47,139 nt of DNA from a virus (IMGVR_UViG_3300032893_000088:1-47139); one strand, 5' to 3'; numbered from the stretch's first letter, positions 1 to 7,454 are shown. Translations and numbers: made by a program. The notes: a model not told the origin generated them from the letters alone.

Positions 1-155
1 TCACCCTCGACCTTCTCGGATGCCTTATCGACTTCCTGCTTAGTGCGTTGAGGCACAGCGTCTAGGCCGGCTTCAATCGCCTCCGCAACGGTCTTCGGGC
101 CATCGTCAGTCGATGCCGGCGTTTCTGCGGCCGGCGTTTCGACTGCGGGGGTTTC
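1..155. repeat. Terminal redundancy, left copy (circular genome)
   Basis: Bases 1-155 recur at 46985-47139. The copies differ at one base (127 G versus 47111 A). The repeat lies inside an open reading frame that continues through the join, so it is best read as the overlap of a circular or circularly permuted assembly rather than a packaged terminal repeat. Circle length is then 46,984 bp. The mismatch changes an Ala codon to a Val codon in the scaffold protein, so it may be real population variation or an assembly error. Confidence 0.9.
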
Positions 156-203
156 TTCTGCCGGCGTTTCGACCGCCGGGACTACTTCGTTCTCGGGGGG
201 CAT
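1..203 (-). CDS. Scaffold-like protein, N-terminal part (continues at 46984)
   Basis: This is the first 67 codons of a protein that continues across the circular join to 46063 (about 374 residues in all). The start is ATG at 203-201, preceded by a TAAGGTAG Shine-Dalgarno-like sequence and lying 9 bases after the portal stop. The N-terminus is acidic and built from repeated ETPA units (VETPA, EETPA, VETPA, AETPA). Those short repeats coincide with the point where the assembly was opened. See the entry at 46063 for function. Confidence 0.85.
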   Translation of the reverse strand, partial: MPPENEVVPAVETPAEETPAVETPAAETPASTDDGPKTVAEAIEAGLDAVPQRTKQEVDKASEKVEG

Positions 204-212
204 GTGTCTACC

Positions 213-2537
213 TTACTTTTTCGAGGGTGGCGCCGCGGGCTTATGCACGGGCGGTGTCTTCATATGCAGCGGTGGCATCGGAATATTGGTACCGGGGATC
301 GTCGCCGGAATGTGAGCCGCGAGGCCCGGGGGCATCGGCATCGCCGGCGGCAGCGTGGTGCCGGGCGGTGCGCCCGGGGGCGCGCCCGGAGGTGCGCCCG
401 GAGGCGCACCGGGCACCGGCGGATGCATGCCCGGGGGCGGCGTCGGTGGGTGCTCGATCTGTTCGGCGGCCATGACCGCTTCCACATCCTGCGGCGGGAG
501 CTGCCCCATGAGCTGGATCTGGACGCGCGTGGCCGGCGGAGGCGCGGGCGGAGGCGGCGGGATCGGCGGCTGACCGGCCGGGATGAAGTCGTCGAGATCG
601 AGCCGGTCGTCCATGCGGTGCAGCGTCTCGCGCAGCACATGGATGTACGATTGCGCCAGCTCGGGGTCGAGCAACTGCTCCATGCGGATCTGCTTGAGCG
701 AGTTCTCGAGGAGCGGAAGGATCTGCGCCCACGCCTGCTTGTCAGCGGCGAAGTTCGGCTTGCCGGTCGTGCCCGCGTTGATCGAAATCTCGGTCATCGT
801 CAGCACGTCCTCGACATCCATGCCGGGTGAGCCCGTCTGCGTGTTCGGTCCGAGCCAGAAGGCGTTCTGGCCGCACACGCGCTGCACCCACTGCACGGAG
901 CATTCCTGCGTTGAAACCTCGGCGGTGTACTGCGCCAGATCGGTGAGCATGTCCTCGAGCACGTCGCGGTCGGCGCCCGTGCGGGACATGAACCCCTGCT
1001 GCTGGATCTGCGCCTCGGTGGCCGTCTTGGGCTGCACGCTCGAGGCTGCGTTCTGCTGCAGGGCCTCCTGCACGCCGGAGAGGGCCTCCATGTCCGAGCG
1101 GATCGCCGCAGTGTCGTAGAGCTGCGCATTATACGTACCGACCGGCTTCGCGATGAAGGCGTTCTGTAGCGGCTGGTCCGCTACAGTGCGGACGGCGATC
1201 ATCTCTTGCTGATTCGCGTCGCTGATCTTCTTCGCATCCTCCGGGTCGATGGCCGCGGAGTTGAAGATGACGCCCGTGACGCTGCGCTCGCGCGTCAAGC
1301 GCTGGTTCGAGCGGCACGAGGCGTACTCGTCGGCGAGCTTGCGCAGCCGCCACGGGAGCGACTGACCGTGACGCTTGCCATCCACGGGGAAAAATGCGAG
1401 ATAGAAGAACGGGTAGAAGCGTGTCGATGCCTGCGGCGGCGAATAGGGCTGCACGGCCCATCGCTTCGTGCCGGCCACCCACGTCTTGACATCGAGATCG
1501 CGGCGATCCCACAGCTCGATGATCTTGGCGAACTCGGGGGCCTTGCCGCCGCCCGCGCCGTTGAAATCCGGCTGGTTCTTGGAGAACTGTGACTCGTCCA
1601 CTCTCTCACCGACCGTGGACTGCTCTGCGGCCCCGGAGGTCGGCGGATTGCGCTGGTAGTACGTCTCGATCTGCGCGAGGTCATCCTCATCGAGATCAGG
1701 GAAGCGCGTTGGAATCGTGTCCTTCGGGACGTAGATGGCGCAGGCTATCCAGTCCGCTTCCTTGTAGTCCGCGAGGTCGGCGATATTGAGCGCGACCTGC
1801 ACGTCCTCGGCGCGGCATGAATCGACCACGAGGCCGTGGCGCTGCTTCTTCGCGAGCGACGCCTGTGCGCCTTCGATCTTGTTGTGCAGCTCCATGAGCT
1901 GCACGTCGAGGTCTTCGGTGGATTCGCCTTCGGCGATCTCCTTCTTCGCGGCCGCGATGGCCGCGGCCTGATCCTGTAGCGTGGCGAGCGAGTGCTCGAG
2001 CTGCGGCGCCGGGACCTTCTGCGTCAGCATCGTGGCCTTGAGCCAGCCCGCGCCGACGGTGAGCGCCGAGCGCACGCACTTCTTGCCCGACTTCTTCAGA
2101 TTGCCATCGCGCCAGAGTTTGTCGATGACGATCTCTAGCGTCTCCGCGAACCGCGTAGCGTTTTGATTCGGCTGTTCGCCGACTTGCTCAGCGGGTCTAA
2201 CGCCTGGGTCGGGATTCTGTGCGTAGAGGAATGACACCAGTATGTCAACAAAGGACCCGATAAGGTTAGCGTCAGAAGCCCAATCAGGGTTAGCCACACC
2301 AGCCGCATACTTGCGATCCTTGTTGTACTGAATGCGTGCCAGCTTGTCGAATTCGCAGGCTGTCGCGTATTCCTTGGAGATTTTCTTGACGAGTTCCAGC
2401 TCGGCGTCGGGCACCTTGCCGTCGTTCATGTTGGAGGCGGCGTTCACCCCCGCGATGGCGGCTTCCCGCTCGGGAGATGCGCCGCTCGATTCGCCGGTCG
2501 ATGCGGCGGAGCCCAACAGGTCAGAAATGTCGTCCAC
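213..2537 (-). CDS. Portal protein
   Basis: This 774-residue protein is the probable head portal, the dodecameric ring through which DNA is packaged and ejected. It starts with GTG at 2537, whose G overlaps the TAG stop of the gene before (TAGTG). A helical N-terminus is followed by a wing/stem region of the kind seen in long podovirus portals, with coiled-coil segments near residues 185-235 and a helical Gln-rich barrel-like part near residues 490-560. The C-terminus (about residues 655-774) is unusually rich in Pro and Gly, with tandem GAPP units encoded by a 12-base repeat at about 367-414. The length suits large podovirus portals rather than siphovirus ones of 400-500 residues. Its position between the large terminase and the scaffold supports the call. 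Confidence 0.8.
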   Translation of the reverse strand: MDDISDLLGSAASTGESSGASPEREAAIAGVNAASNMNDGKVPDAELELVKKISKEYATACEFDKLARIQYNKDRKYAAGVANPDWASDANLIGSFVDILVSFLYAQNPDPGVRPAEQVGEQPNQNATRFAETLEIVIDKLWRDGNLKKSGKKCVRSALTVGAGWLKATMLTQKVPAPQLEHSLATLQDQAAAIAAAKKEIAEGESTEDLDVQLMELHNKIEGAQASLAKKQRHGLVVDSCRAEDVQVALNIADLADYKEADWIACAIYVPKDTIPTRFPDLDEDDLAQIETYYQRNPPTSGAAEQSTVGERVDESQFSKNQPDFNGAGGGKAPEFAKIIELWDRRDLDVKTWVAGTKRWAVQPYSPPQASTRFYPFFYLAFFPVDGKRHGQSLPWRLRKLADEYASCRSNQRLTRERSVTGVIFNSAAIDPEDAKKISDANQQEMIAVRTVADQPLQNAFIAKPVGTYNAQLYDTAAIRSDMEALSGVQEALQQNAASSVQPKTATEAQIQQQGFMSRTGADRDVLEDMLTDLAQYTAEVSTQECSVQWVQRVCGQNAFWLGPNTQTGSPGMDVEDVLTMTEISINAGTTGKPNFAADKQAWAQILPLLENSLKQIRMEQLLDPELAQSYIHVLRETLHRMDDRLDLDDFIPAGQPPIPPPPPAPPPATRVQIQLMGQLPPQDVEAVMAAEQIEHPPTPPPGMHPPVPGAPPGAPPGAPPGAPPGTTLPPAMPMPPGLAAHIPATIPGTNIPMPPLHMKTPPVHKPAAPPSKK
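367..414. repeat. 12-base tandem repeat in the portal C-terminus
   Basis: Four near-identical 12-base units (plus-strand reading about GGTGCGCCCGGG) encode four consecutive GAPP units at the proline-rich end of the portal protein. The copies differ at third codon positions, which suggests the peptide repeat is kept rather than freshly duplicated. Confidence 0.8.
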
Positions 2538-2818
2538 TAGAACCTCTTACCGAGCGCGCGGTTGCGCTGCCAGGCGTATTCCTTCTTGGCCTGCGGCAGC
2601 GGCTTCGGCTGCGGCGGGGATAGATGCGGGGGCGGCGCCGTCGAGGGCGTGCCGATGAGCGCGGGGCGCGAGGTCACGATGCGCTTCGGGTAGTGTGGGA
2701 CGTGCGGAGCGCCCGGAGGCGGCGTGCCCACTACGGGGGGAGGTCCGTGTGTGGTGACAGGGGCCGCCGCCTCCGGTGCTGGCACGACTTGCGGAGTTGC
2801 GGGCTTGAATGCGGTCAT
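2537..2818 (-). CDS. Proline-rich hypothetical protein
   Basis: This is a 93-residue protein of unknown function. It starts with ATG at 2818, overlapping the stop of the gene before by 4 bases (ATGA). The first 75 residues are mostly Pro, Ala, Thr and Val, and the last 18 are basic. There is no membrane segment or known motif. Its fixed place between the staple-like protein and the portal suggests a virion or assembly role, perhaps a flexible linker, but nothing in the sequence proves this. Confidence 0.7.
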   Translation of the reverse strand: MTAFKPATPQVVPAPEAAAPVTTHGPPPVVGTPPPGAPHVPHYPKRIVTSRPALIGTPSTAPPPHLSPPQPKPLPQAKKEYAWQRNRALGKRF

Positions 2819-3174
2819 TCGCCGCTCTCTGACGGCGCGTTGTCCACGGCCTGACTCACGGTATCGAGCGCGGATTCGCCCTTCTTTTTGCGAGCGTTCG
2901 CGGCCATCTTCTTGAGCTGCAGCTCGATGCGGCGTTCCTTCTTGCCGTTCTCGCTCTCCGTCTCGTTGACCGACATCACATGCCCGTGGCCGGTCACATC
3001 GAACACGTCGCCGACCTTCGGTGTGCCGATGTTCAGCTTGTCCGCGTCCTCGCCGTTCAGTGTGATGCGATGCTCGTAAGAGTACGGGTTCGGGACTTCC
3101 TTGCCGACGCTCGGGGCAGAGGCGACGGACTCCTTGACCGGAGCCCGCGCCATATCGAACAGCTTCTGCGCCAC
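2815..3174 (-). CDS. Capsid-staple-like virion protein
   Basis: This is a 119-residue protein with a GTG start at 3174. The middle (about residues 30-90) has the pattern I associate with the small capsid staple/accessory family of podoviruses: YSYEHRITLNGEDADKL, then PKVGDVFDVTGHG, then a V-S-V-N stretch, a short charged turn and ERRIELQLKKM. This predicts a small beta-barrel in which two strands bracket a VGD turn. The C-terminus is Lys-rich, then acidic. Such proteins sit on the capsid shell. The resemblance is from memory; structural comparison would decide. Gene order next to the portal agrees. Confidence 0.55.
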   Translation of the reverse strand: MAQKLFDMARAPVKESVASAPSVGKEVPNPYSYEHRITLNGEDADKLNIGTPKVGDVFDVTGHGHVMSVNETESENGKKERRIELQLKKMAANARKKKGESALDTVSQAVDNAPSESGE

Positions 3175-3178
3175 GGTC

Positions 3179-3289
3179 TTAGACCTTGGCTTTGACCGAG
3201 GCGATCTGCTTCGCGACGAAGGCGTACACGGCAGGGATCACGACGGCCGCGACGGCTCCGATTACGATGCCAGCAACGAGTGCGATCAT
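3179..3289 (-). CDS. Small single-span membrane protein (36 aa)
   Basis: This short gene has a strong ribosome site: AGGAGACC stands just before the ATG at 3289. The 36 residues are one hydrophobic helix (IALVAGIVIGAVAAVVIPAV) followed by a short basic tail rich in K. The stop (3181-3179) lies just ahead of the next gene's GTG start. Function unknown; a small virion-membrane or ejection helper is possible. Confidence 0.7.
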   Translation of the reverse strand: MIALVAGIVIGAVAAVVIPAVYAFVAKQIASVKAKV

Positions 3290-3339
3290 TGGGGTCTCCT
3301 GATTGTGAATCGACAGGTCCCGCGCAGCCTACATGAGAC

Positions 3340-4935
3340 TTAACGGTACCGCAACTTCGGCTTCTGATTGTCCTCGCTGTACTCCACCCACTCGGCCGTG
3401 AAGGGTCGAATCCCGGGCTTGCGCTCGGGCGGGGCCTGCGGGGCGTCGAGGATCTGGTCGATCACGCGGCCGAGGAGGCCGAGCACGTCCGCTTTGTCGT
3501 CATGCTTGCCGGCGGGCATCGCCTCAACCTGCGCGATGCCCTGCTCGGCCCAAATCTTGTCCTTGCCGCGGTTCGGGAAGTGAACGATGCCGGTGTTCGC
3601 GATGGCGATGAAGCCCTGCACCTTGGAAACTTTGTCCGCGTTGGAGGACTGGGGCCGCACGTCGAGGTAGATCCGCTTCTCTCGCATCGCCTTGTTCAAC
3701 GCCGGCCCCACAGAGTTGTGGATCACCCCCTTTTCATCGAACACGGTGCGCACGCCGTTACGCTGCGCCATTGCGAGCAGTGCATCTATACCCTTGTCCG
3801 GGGTGACTTGTCCAGACCACGTATCGAGCAGCCACGCCTCGCCCTGCGCGTCGATGCCGAACACGGCATGCTCGGTCCAGTCGGCGCTCGCCTTCTCGGT
3901 AACGGCGAAGTCGGTCATCAGCGCGACGCGGAGCTGCTTGCGCGGCGGGAAGTTCTTCGGGTCATCCCAGTGGATCTTCGAGCGGTCGAGGCTCGTGTTA
4001 CCCTGCGGGACGGGGCGCTGCTGATAGAGGCTCGACCATGTGCGCTGCGCCGCGCGCGACTCGCCGCGCTCGAACATCTGCCAGTGCTCGACCGGGAAGT
4101 ATTCAGTCCACAGGTAGTCGCCGATCTTGCGCCCGAGCGGATCGTCCGGATGCTCGGCCTTCGCCGGCACATTCAGCACTTCCCAGTAGAGCCCATCGCG
4201 GCAGAGCACCATGCCCGACTGGCCGTTGTAGTCCTCGGGGAGAATCGAGCCGGCGAGATCGTTCTCGTTCCAGCGCGTCATCACGAGGATGCCCCACGCG
4301 CCTGGGAGCACGCGGGTTAGCAGGTCATCCTGATACGCCTCCACGGTGCTCGCCTGAAACTGCGGCGAGTCCGCGTCCTGCCGGCCCTTCACCGGGTCGT
4401 CAATGATGAAGCCGGTGGCGCGGTTGCCGGTAATGCCGGCGAGGAGGCCCGCGGCGATGAGCTCAGACTCGTTGCTGAGCGCCCAGTCGCCCGCCGCGTC
4501 TCGAGTGAGACTCAGCGGATCATCCCACAGGTTCACGTACTCGGGCGAACGGCATACCTGCTGACAGCGCCGCGATTGGCGCTCGGCGAGCGGCGTCGCG
4601 TAGGAGGTGAGTATCAGGCGGCTCTTGGGCACTTTCGCCATGATCCAACTTGGGAGAACCACGTCGGTGTATGTGGACTTGGCGGCGCCCGGTGGGAACA
4701 TCAGCATCGCCCGGCCCATCGGGCGCGTGACCGTGCGCTGAAGCACGTCCAGCATCACCGCGATGTGGTGCGGCATGAAGAACCGCGCCGGCCCGAAAGC
4801 GTCCTCATCCAGTTCCTCGAACGGCGGATTCGGCGCGAGCGGGATCTGGATGCTAAGCGCGTAGCTGTGGAGGGATTGCTGCGCGCGTTTGCGGCGCAGC
4901 AGCTCGCGTTTTATCTGCGCCGGGGAGTCATTCAC
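3340..4935 (-). CDS. terL: Terminase large subunit (packaging ATPase-nuclease)
   Basis: This 531-residue motor cuts concatemeric DNA and pumps it into the procapsid through the portal. The N-terminal ATPase has a Walker A-like MFPPGAAKST (about residues 79-88) and Walker B GFIIDDP (about 175-181). The C-terminal RNase H-like nuclease begins with MTDFAVT (D342), with further acidic residues near 400 (VFDEKG) and in GKHDDKADVLG near 485. Length is normal. The ATG at 4935 overlaps the stop of the preceding 48-residue gene (ATGA). A 50-base gap follows before the next gene. The sequence alone does not tell whether packaging is headful or site-specific, although the circularly closing assembly would suit headful packaging. 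Confidence 0.93.
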   Translation of the reverse strand: MNDSPAQIKRELLRRKRAQQSLHSYALSIQIPLAPNPPFEELDEDAFGPARFFMPHHIAVMLDVLQRTVTRPMGRAMLMFPPGAAKSTYTDVVLPSWIMAKVPKSRLILTSYATPLAERQSRRCQQVCRSPEYVNLWDDPLSLTRDAAGDWALSNESELIAAGLLAGITGNRATGFIIDDPVKGRQDADSPQFQASTVEAYQDDLLTRVLPGAWGILVMTRWNENDLAGSILPEDYNGQSGMVLCRDGLYWEVLNVPAKAEHPDDPLGRKIGDYLWTEYFPVEHWQMFERGESRAAQRTWSSLYQQRPVPQGNTSLDRSKIHWDDPKNFPPRKQLRVALMTDFAVTEKASADWTEHAVFGIDAQGEAWLLDTWSGQVTPDKGIDALLAMAQRNGVRTVFDEKGVIHNSVGPALNKAMREKRIYLDVRPQSSNADKVSKVQGFIAIANTGIVHFPNRGKDKIWAEQGIAQVEAMPAGKHDDKADVLGLLGRVIDQILDAPQAPPERKPGIRPFTAEWVEYSEDNQKPKLRYR

Positions 4936-5078
4936 CGGAATCGCGGATCAGTCGCCGCGCCTATCGAGCACGTTTTGCAGCGCGTGCATTGGTACAAACC
5001 GCCTAGGCGTCCCCACTGATCGGCGATCACGCCAAGGTAGCGCCAGCGGCATAAGCTGAACCAGCAAAGGAACTTCAT
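4932..5078 (-). CDS. DUF1660-like small zinc-finger protein (48 aa)
   Basis: The start ATG at 5078 and the stop at 4934-4932 both overlap the neighbouring genes by 4 bases (ATGA each side), which strongly supports the frame. The 48-residue protein begins MKFLCWFSLCRWRYLG and contains a CTRCKTCS Cys cluster, the layout of small phage DUF1660-type proteins. It probably binds a metal ion. Function unknown. Confidence 0.7.
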   Translation of the reverse strand: MKFLCWFSLCRWRYLGVIADQWGRLGGLYQCTRCKTCSIGAATDPRFR

Positions 5079-5842
5079 GCTGATTCGGCCATGCTCATCA
5101 GGCTCGCCTTGAACGTGTACTCGCCGCGGTGCGTCGTCTGCGTCCAAGGAGCGATCCAAGTGTCGAACCCGCACGCCTTCGCGCGGTCGCAGAACGCGTA
5201 GTCCGTGCCGATCTGATCGCGCGTCTCCGGGTCGATGGAGGTCTTGAACATATCGACGAAGTAGACACCGGCGTGGCTGCAGCCATGCGTCGCATAGTAC
5301 GCAGCGAACACCGCTGCCACTACATCGCGCCTGATCAGCATCAGGCCGGTGCCTATCCGTTTGGTCAACTGTGGCGTCATCAGGTCGTCGAACTCCTCGG
5401 GCGAGCGTGAGAAGTTGAAGGGCGTGCCGTAAGCGACGCATGCCTCGACGGAGAGCCCCGGCGCCTCGCGCGCCGCATCCACGATGGCCTTGAAGTCGAA
5501 GGTCTTCTGGCACGTCACCGCGCCGATGATCGGCTTGTCGGCGTCGATCATCCGTAGGATGTCCTCGGCGAGGTAGCCGTGATCCGTGTCGATGAACAGG
5601 AGGTGGCTCGCGTTCGTCGCGAGGAACGCCGTGACGGCCTTGCCTCGAGCGCGGTCGATGTTGGATTCGTTCTCGATCAGCCAGGGGTGCAGGATCGTAC
5701 CCCGGTCCCGCAGCGCGTTCTGCAGCCGCAGGGTCGAGACGATGAAGGCGCCGCTTGCGCCCTTGTAGTTCGGGCACGCGAGAAATATCCGCGGCAGCGG
5801 GTTAGAGGGAGGCGCGGACGGTGATGAGCCACTTGAGGCCAT
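5075..5842 (-). CDS. Glycosyltransferase, GT-A-like
   Basis: This 255-residue protein resembles phage-encoded GT-A glycosyltransferases. After a Ser/Pro-rich start it has PRIFLACPNYKGASGAF, a nucleotide-binding-like strand. It also has LLFIDTDHGYLAEDI (about residues 85-100), whose DTD is the expected metal and sugar-nucleotide binding motif. A GTGLMLIRRDV segment and a late DYAFCDRAKACGFDTWI region are typical of the acceptor half. It would transfer a sugar from a nucleotide sugar; the acceptor (virion protein or modified base) cannot be read here. It overlaps the upstream gene by about 40 bases and the downstream one by 4. The first 15 residues may not be translated if a later start is used. 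Confidence 0.75.
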   Translation of the reverse strand: MASSGSSPSAPPSNPLPRIFLACPNYKGASGAFIVSTLRLQNALRDRGTILHPWLIENESNIDRARGKAVTAFLATNASHLLFIDTDHGYLAEDILRMIDADKPIIGAVTCQKTFDFKAIVDAAREAPGLSVEACVAYGTPFNFSRSPEEFDDLMTPQLTKRIGTGLMLIRRDVVAAVFAAYYATHGCSHAGVYFVDMFKTSIDPETRDQIGTDYAFCDRAKACGFDTWIAPWTQTTHRGEYTFKASLMSMAESA

Positions 5843-6005
5843 TGTAGTTGTCCCGGCAGAGCTGAGTGAGTTCAGCGGTTAGTTTGTCCGGGTAGAGTAC
5901 CCACAGCCCGGGGCCGCCGTCAAGAAACAGGCACGCGCCCGCCGCGCGCACCGCTCGCTCGACCGCGATGGCGCGCTGGATGTCGAGGGAGGTCAGCCCA
6001 ACCAC
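5802..6005 (-). CDS. Small hypothetical protein (67 aa)
   Basis: I chose the GTG at 6005, which overlaps the end of the upstream membrane gene by 13 bases; a start further upstream would read through that gene. Residues 10-45 (RAIAVERAVRAAGACLFLD, then GGPGLWVLYPDKLTAELTQL) recall the small docking-type fold in which a Gly-rich hairpin is followed by a LTxEL helix. This is only a resemblance. Function unknown. Confidence 0.5.
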   Translation of the reverse strand: MVGLTSLDIQRAIAVERAVRAAGACLFLDGGPGLWVLYPDKLTAELTQLCRDNYNGLKWLITVRASL

Positions 6006-6139
6006 AGCCCGAGTAGCAACGCGATCCCGCCGAAGCCAATCGCGTAGAGGCCGGTGAACCCGGAGAGCAGACAGGTAGCCGAGTACACCCGCCAGAGTCC
6101 GAGGCCGAGGAGCACCAGTCCGGCCCAAGCGACTATCAC
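5993..6139 (-). CDS. Small membrane protein (48 aa)
   Basis: The GTG start at 6139 overlaps the preceding stop (GTGA). The 48 residues form two hydrophobic segments (about 4-20 and 29-47) separated by a short turn, with no charged residue except one Arg. The translated frame ends at TGA 5995-5993. Function unknown; it could be a holin-like or virion membrane protein. Confidence 0.55.
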   Translation of the reverse strand: MIVAWAGLVLLGLGLWRVYSATCLLSGFTGLYAIGFGGIALLLGLWLG

Positions 6140-6237
6140 TCGTCGTCTCCGGTGTGGCTGAACATCAGGCAGAACAGGATCGTGATGATGAAAGCGAACA
6201 TCAGCAGTACGCAGAGCTCAGTGTCGTTGCCACTCAC
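6136..6237 (-). CDS. Small single-span membrane protein (33 aa)
   Basis: The GTG start at 6237 overlaps the small-terminase stop (GTGA), and its own TGA overlaps the next GTG in the same way. The 33-residue product has a short acidic N-terminus, a hydrophobic helix (LLMFAFIITILFCLMF) and an acidic tail. The doubled GTGA coupling is the main evidence that it is a gene. Confidence 0.55.
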   Translation of the reverse strand: MSGNDTELCVLLMFAFIITILFCLMFSHTGDDE

Positions 6238-6620
6238 GTCCCGTCTCCCACGATTGAGGCCTCGAGTTCGGCGACCGACATCCGCTTCACCGACTTCCCG
6301 TCGTGCACGTCGATTGCCACGGCCTTGACCTGCGGCGTGGTGAACTTCGCCATCTCGATGAAGATCAGGAGCGCCTCGCGCGGGTTCGGGTTCAGGATCA
6401 CCTTCCCGTTCTCGTCGGTGAGCCCCTCCGCCACCTGATGAAGCCAGCGCTCCACGTCCTCCATGTTCCCCTGCGTGAGTTCGGCCCACGCGCGGCGAAT
6501 GCGACTGCGGGACACGGCGTCGATCTTCGTGGTTGAGAGCGGCTTGATGTGCGCCGGCAGCGTTTTGTCGAGGCTGCGCTGCGCGCGCTCCTCGTAGGGG
6601 AGAGTGACGCCGTTTTCCAT
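6234..6620 (-). CDS. terS: Terminase small subunit (putative)
   Basis: This 128-residue protein is the first gene of the late unit. The ATG at 6620 has a good CAGGAG ribosome site. A basic, helical N-terminal half (PYEERAQRSLDKTLPAHIK) is followed by an oligomerisation-like helix (PREALLIFIEMAKF). It ends KAVAIDVHDGKSVKRMSV plus an acidic tail, a layout I recall from podovirus small terminases, where the DNA-binding part precedes the ring core. Position upstream of the large subunit agrees. Four small genes separate the two subunits, which is unusual but not unknown. Confidence 0.65.
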   Translation of the reverse strand: MENGVTLPYEERAQRSLDKTLPAHIKPLSTTKIDAVSRSRIRRAWAELTQGNMEDVERWLHQVAEGLTDENGKVILNPNPREALLIFIEMAKFTTPQVKAVAIDVHDGKSVKRMSVAELEASIVGDGT

Positions 6621-6732
6621 GTTGCTCCTGTCAGATCGCCGGGACACCCTGGTATACGTGCTGGGCGACCACGAGCGGACTCTCTGCTGCACCGTTTATC
6701 TCTCGGCCGCATGCTGGTCCCGGCTCGCTCCG

Positions 6733-6762
6733 ACCATAGCAAAATAATTTTCGCGCGGGAAG
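6733..6762 (-). promoter_or_regulatory. Possible leftward late promoter (extended -10)
   Basis: On the minus strand the sequence TGCTATGGT (6741-6733) looks like an extended -10 element, about 110 bases before the small-terminase gene. The -35 region, 17 bases further up, is poor. The element TG-pyrimidine-TATGGT occurs again before the capsid gene. Confidence 0.35.
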
Positions 6763-7061
6763 CGGATTTTAATTCGACCCCGGCCTCGCTAATAGACGGG
6801 GTAGCTGATTATGTTAACAAGACCCATATTCGCCTTTCGCGGCGAAGCATTGCCACGCGCCCGTGTACGAAGCCGCCGTCGCGCGAAACCGGGGGCCTGG
6901 CCCTGGCCTTCGAGCTCTCCGCTACCTACTAACCGCTGACCGCGCATAGCGCCGCGCACGGCGCGAGCCGCAGCGCGCCGCGCGCGAGCGGTGAGCATGG
7001 CGCGCCGAGCGGACCCTCGGCGCTAGGCGGCCAGCGGCGGGCGCGCAGCGCGGCGCGATTT

Positions 7062-7076
7062 GACAATATAATTGTC
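7062..7076. promoter_or_regulatory. Palindromic operator candidate
   Basis: GACAAT-ATA-ATTGTC is a perfect 6-base inverted repeat around a 3-base centre, at the border between the GC-rich and AT-rich halves of the control region. On the minus strand it overlaps a plausible -10 (TATATT, 7070-7065) with TTAACT (7094-7089) 18 bases upstream, so a protein bound here could block a leftward promoter. Confidence 0.45.
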
Positions 7077-7094
7077 GCTAATTGCGGGAGTTAA
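7065..7094 (-). promoter_or_regulatory. Possible leftward promoter
   Basis: Minus strand TTAACT (7094-7089), an 18-base spacer, then TATATT (7070-7065): four of six and five of six matches to the sigma-70 consensus. The -10 lies in the palindrome at 7062-7076. It would read toward the late genes with a leader of over 400 bases. Confidence 0.35.
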
Positions 7095-7204
7095 TTAATT
7101 ATTTTCGCGTCGGAATTATTTACGGCACGCAAAGCACCAATTCGCGGGGCAAAATGCGAGTAAAAATGCCCATAATTAATTCCTATTTAACAATAATGAA
7201 AAAG

Positions 7205-7225
7205 CTATCACGAGACTATCACGAG
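7205..7225. repeat. Tandem CTATCACGAG repeats
   Basis: CTATCACGAG occurs twice in direct repeat, at 7205-7214 and 7216-7225. The core CTATCAC comes again at 7333-7339, and CTATCAA at 7349-7355, where both lie within a promoter. The spacing suggests binding sites for a phage or host protein, or origin iterons. Confidence 0.5.
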
Positions 7226-7326
7226 CGAAAAAACCCTTGCTATTCAGATACTTTGATACTTATTGATTGATTGATAGATAAATCATCAATCATAGGACTG
7301 TACACTGCGGCCCCAGCGACCTGATT

Positions 7327-7355
7327 TTGACACTATCACATCAAACAACTATCAA
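7327..7355 (+). promoter_or_regulatory. Probable early rightward promoter
   Basis: A perfect -35 (TTGACA, 7327-7332), a 17-base spacer and TATCAA (7350-7355, four of six) form a good sigma-70 promoter pointing at the early genes. CTATCA repeats occupy both the start of the spacer and the -10, which suggests control by whatever binds the repeats. The predicted transcript would start near 7362, leaving a leader of about 150 bases before 7516. Confidence 0.6.
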
Positions 7356-7388
7356 AACCGCGAGTGACACAAACCGCTAGCAGTTCGC

Positions 7389-7401
7389 GTCACAATGTGA
7401 C
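7389..7401. promoter_or_regulatory. Short palindrome in the early leader
   Basis: GTCAC-AAT-GTGAC is a perfect inverted repeat just downstream of the predicted early transcription start. It could be an operator. Confidence 0.4.
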
Positions 7402-7454
7402 GAGAATTTGTACACCCTCCCCGCGTTGTGCCCGCCTACGGGGCCGCAACGGGC

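Noticed and set aside
4932-5777. A 281-codon minus-strand frame overlapping the glycosyltransferase.
   Set aside because: Only its last 48 codons (from 5078) are supported by coupling and a Cys motif; the rest is a shadow of the transferase.
6789-6998. A 69-codon minus-strand frame in the GC-rich part of the control region.
   Set aside because: Composition is dominated by Arg and Ala from GCG runs; no ribosome site.
7082-7270. A 62-codon frame in the AT-rich control region.
   Set aside because: A weak TTG start, no clear motif, and it covers repeats and promoter-like elements.
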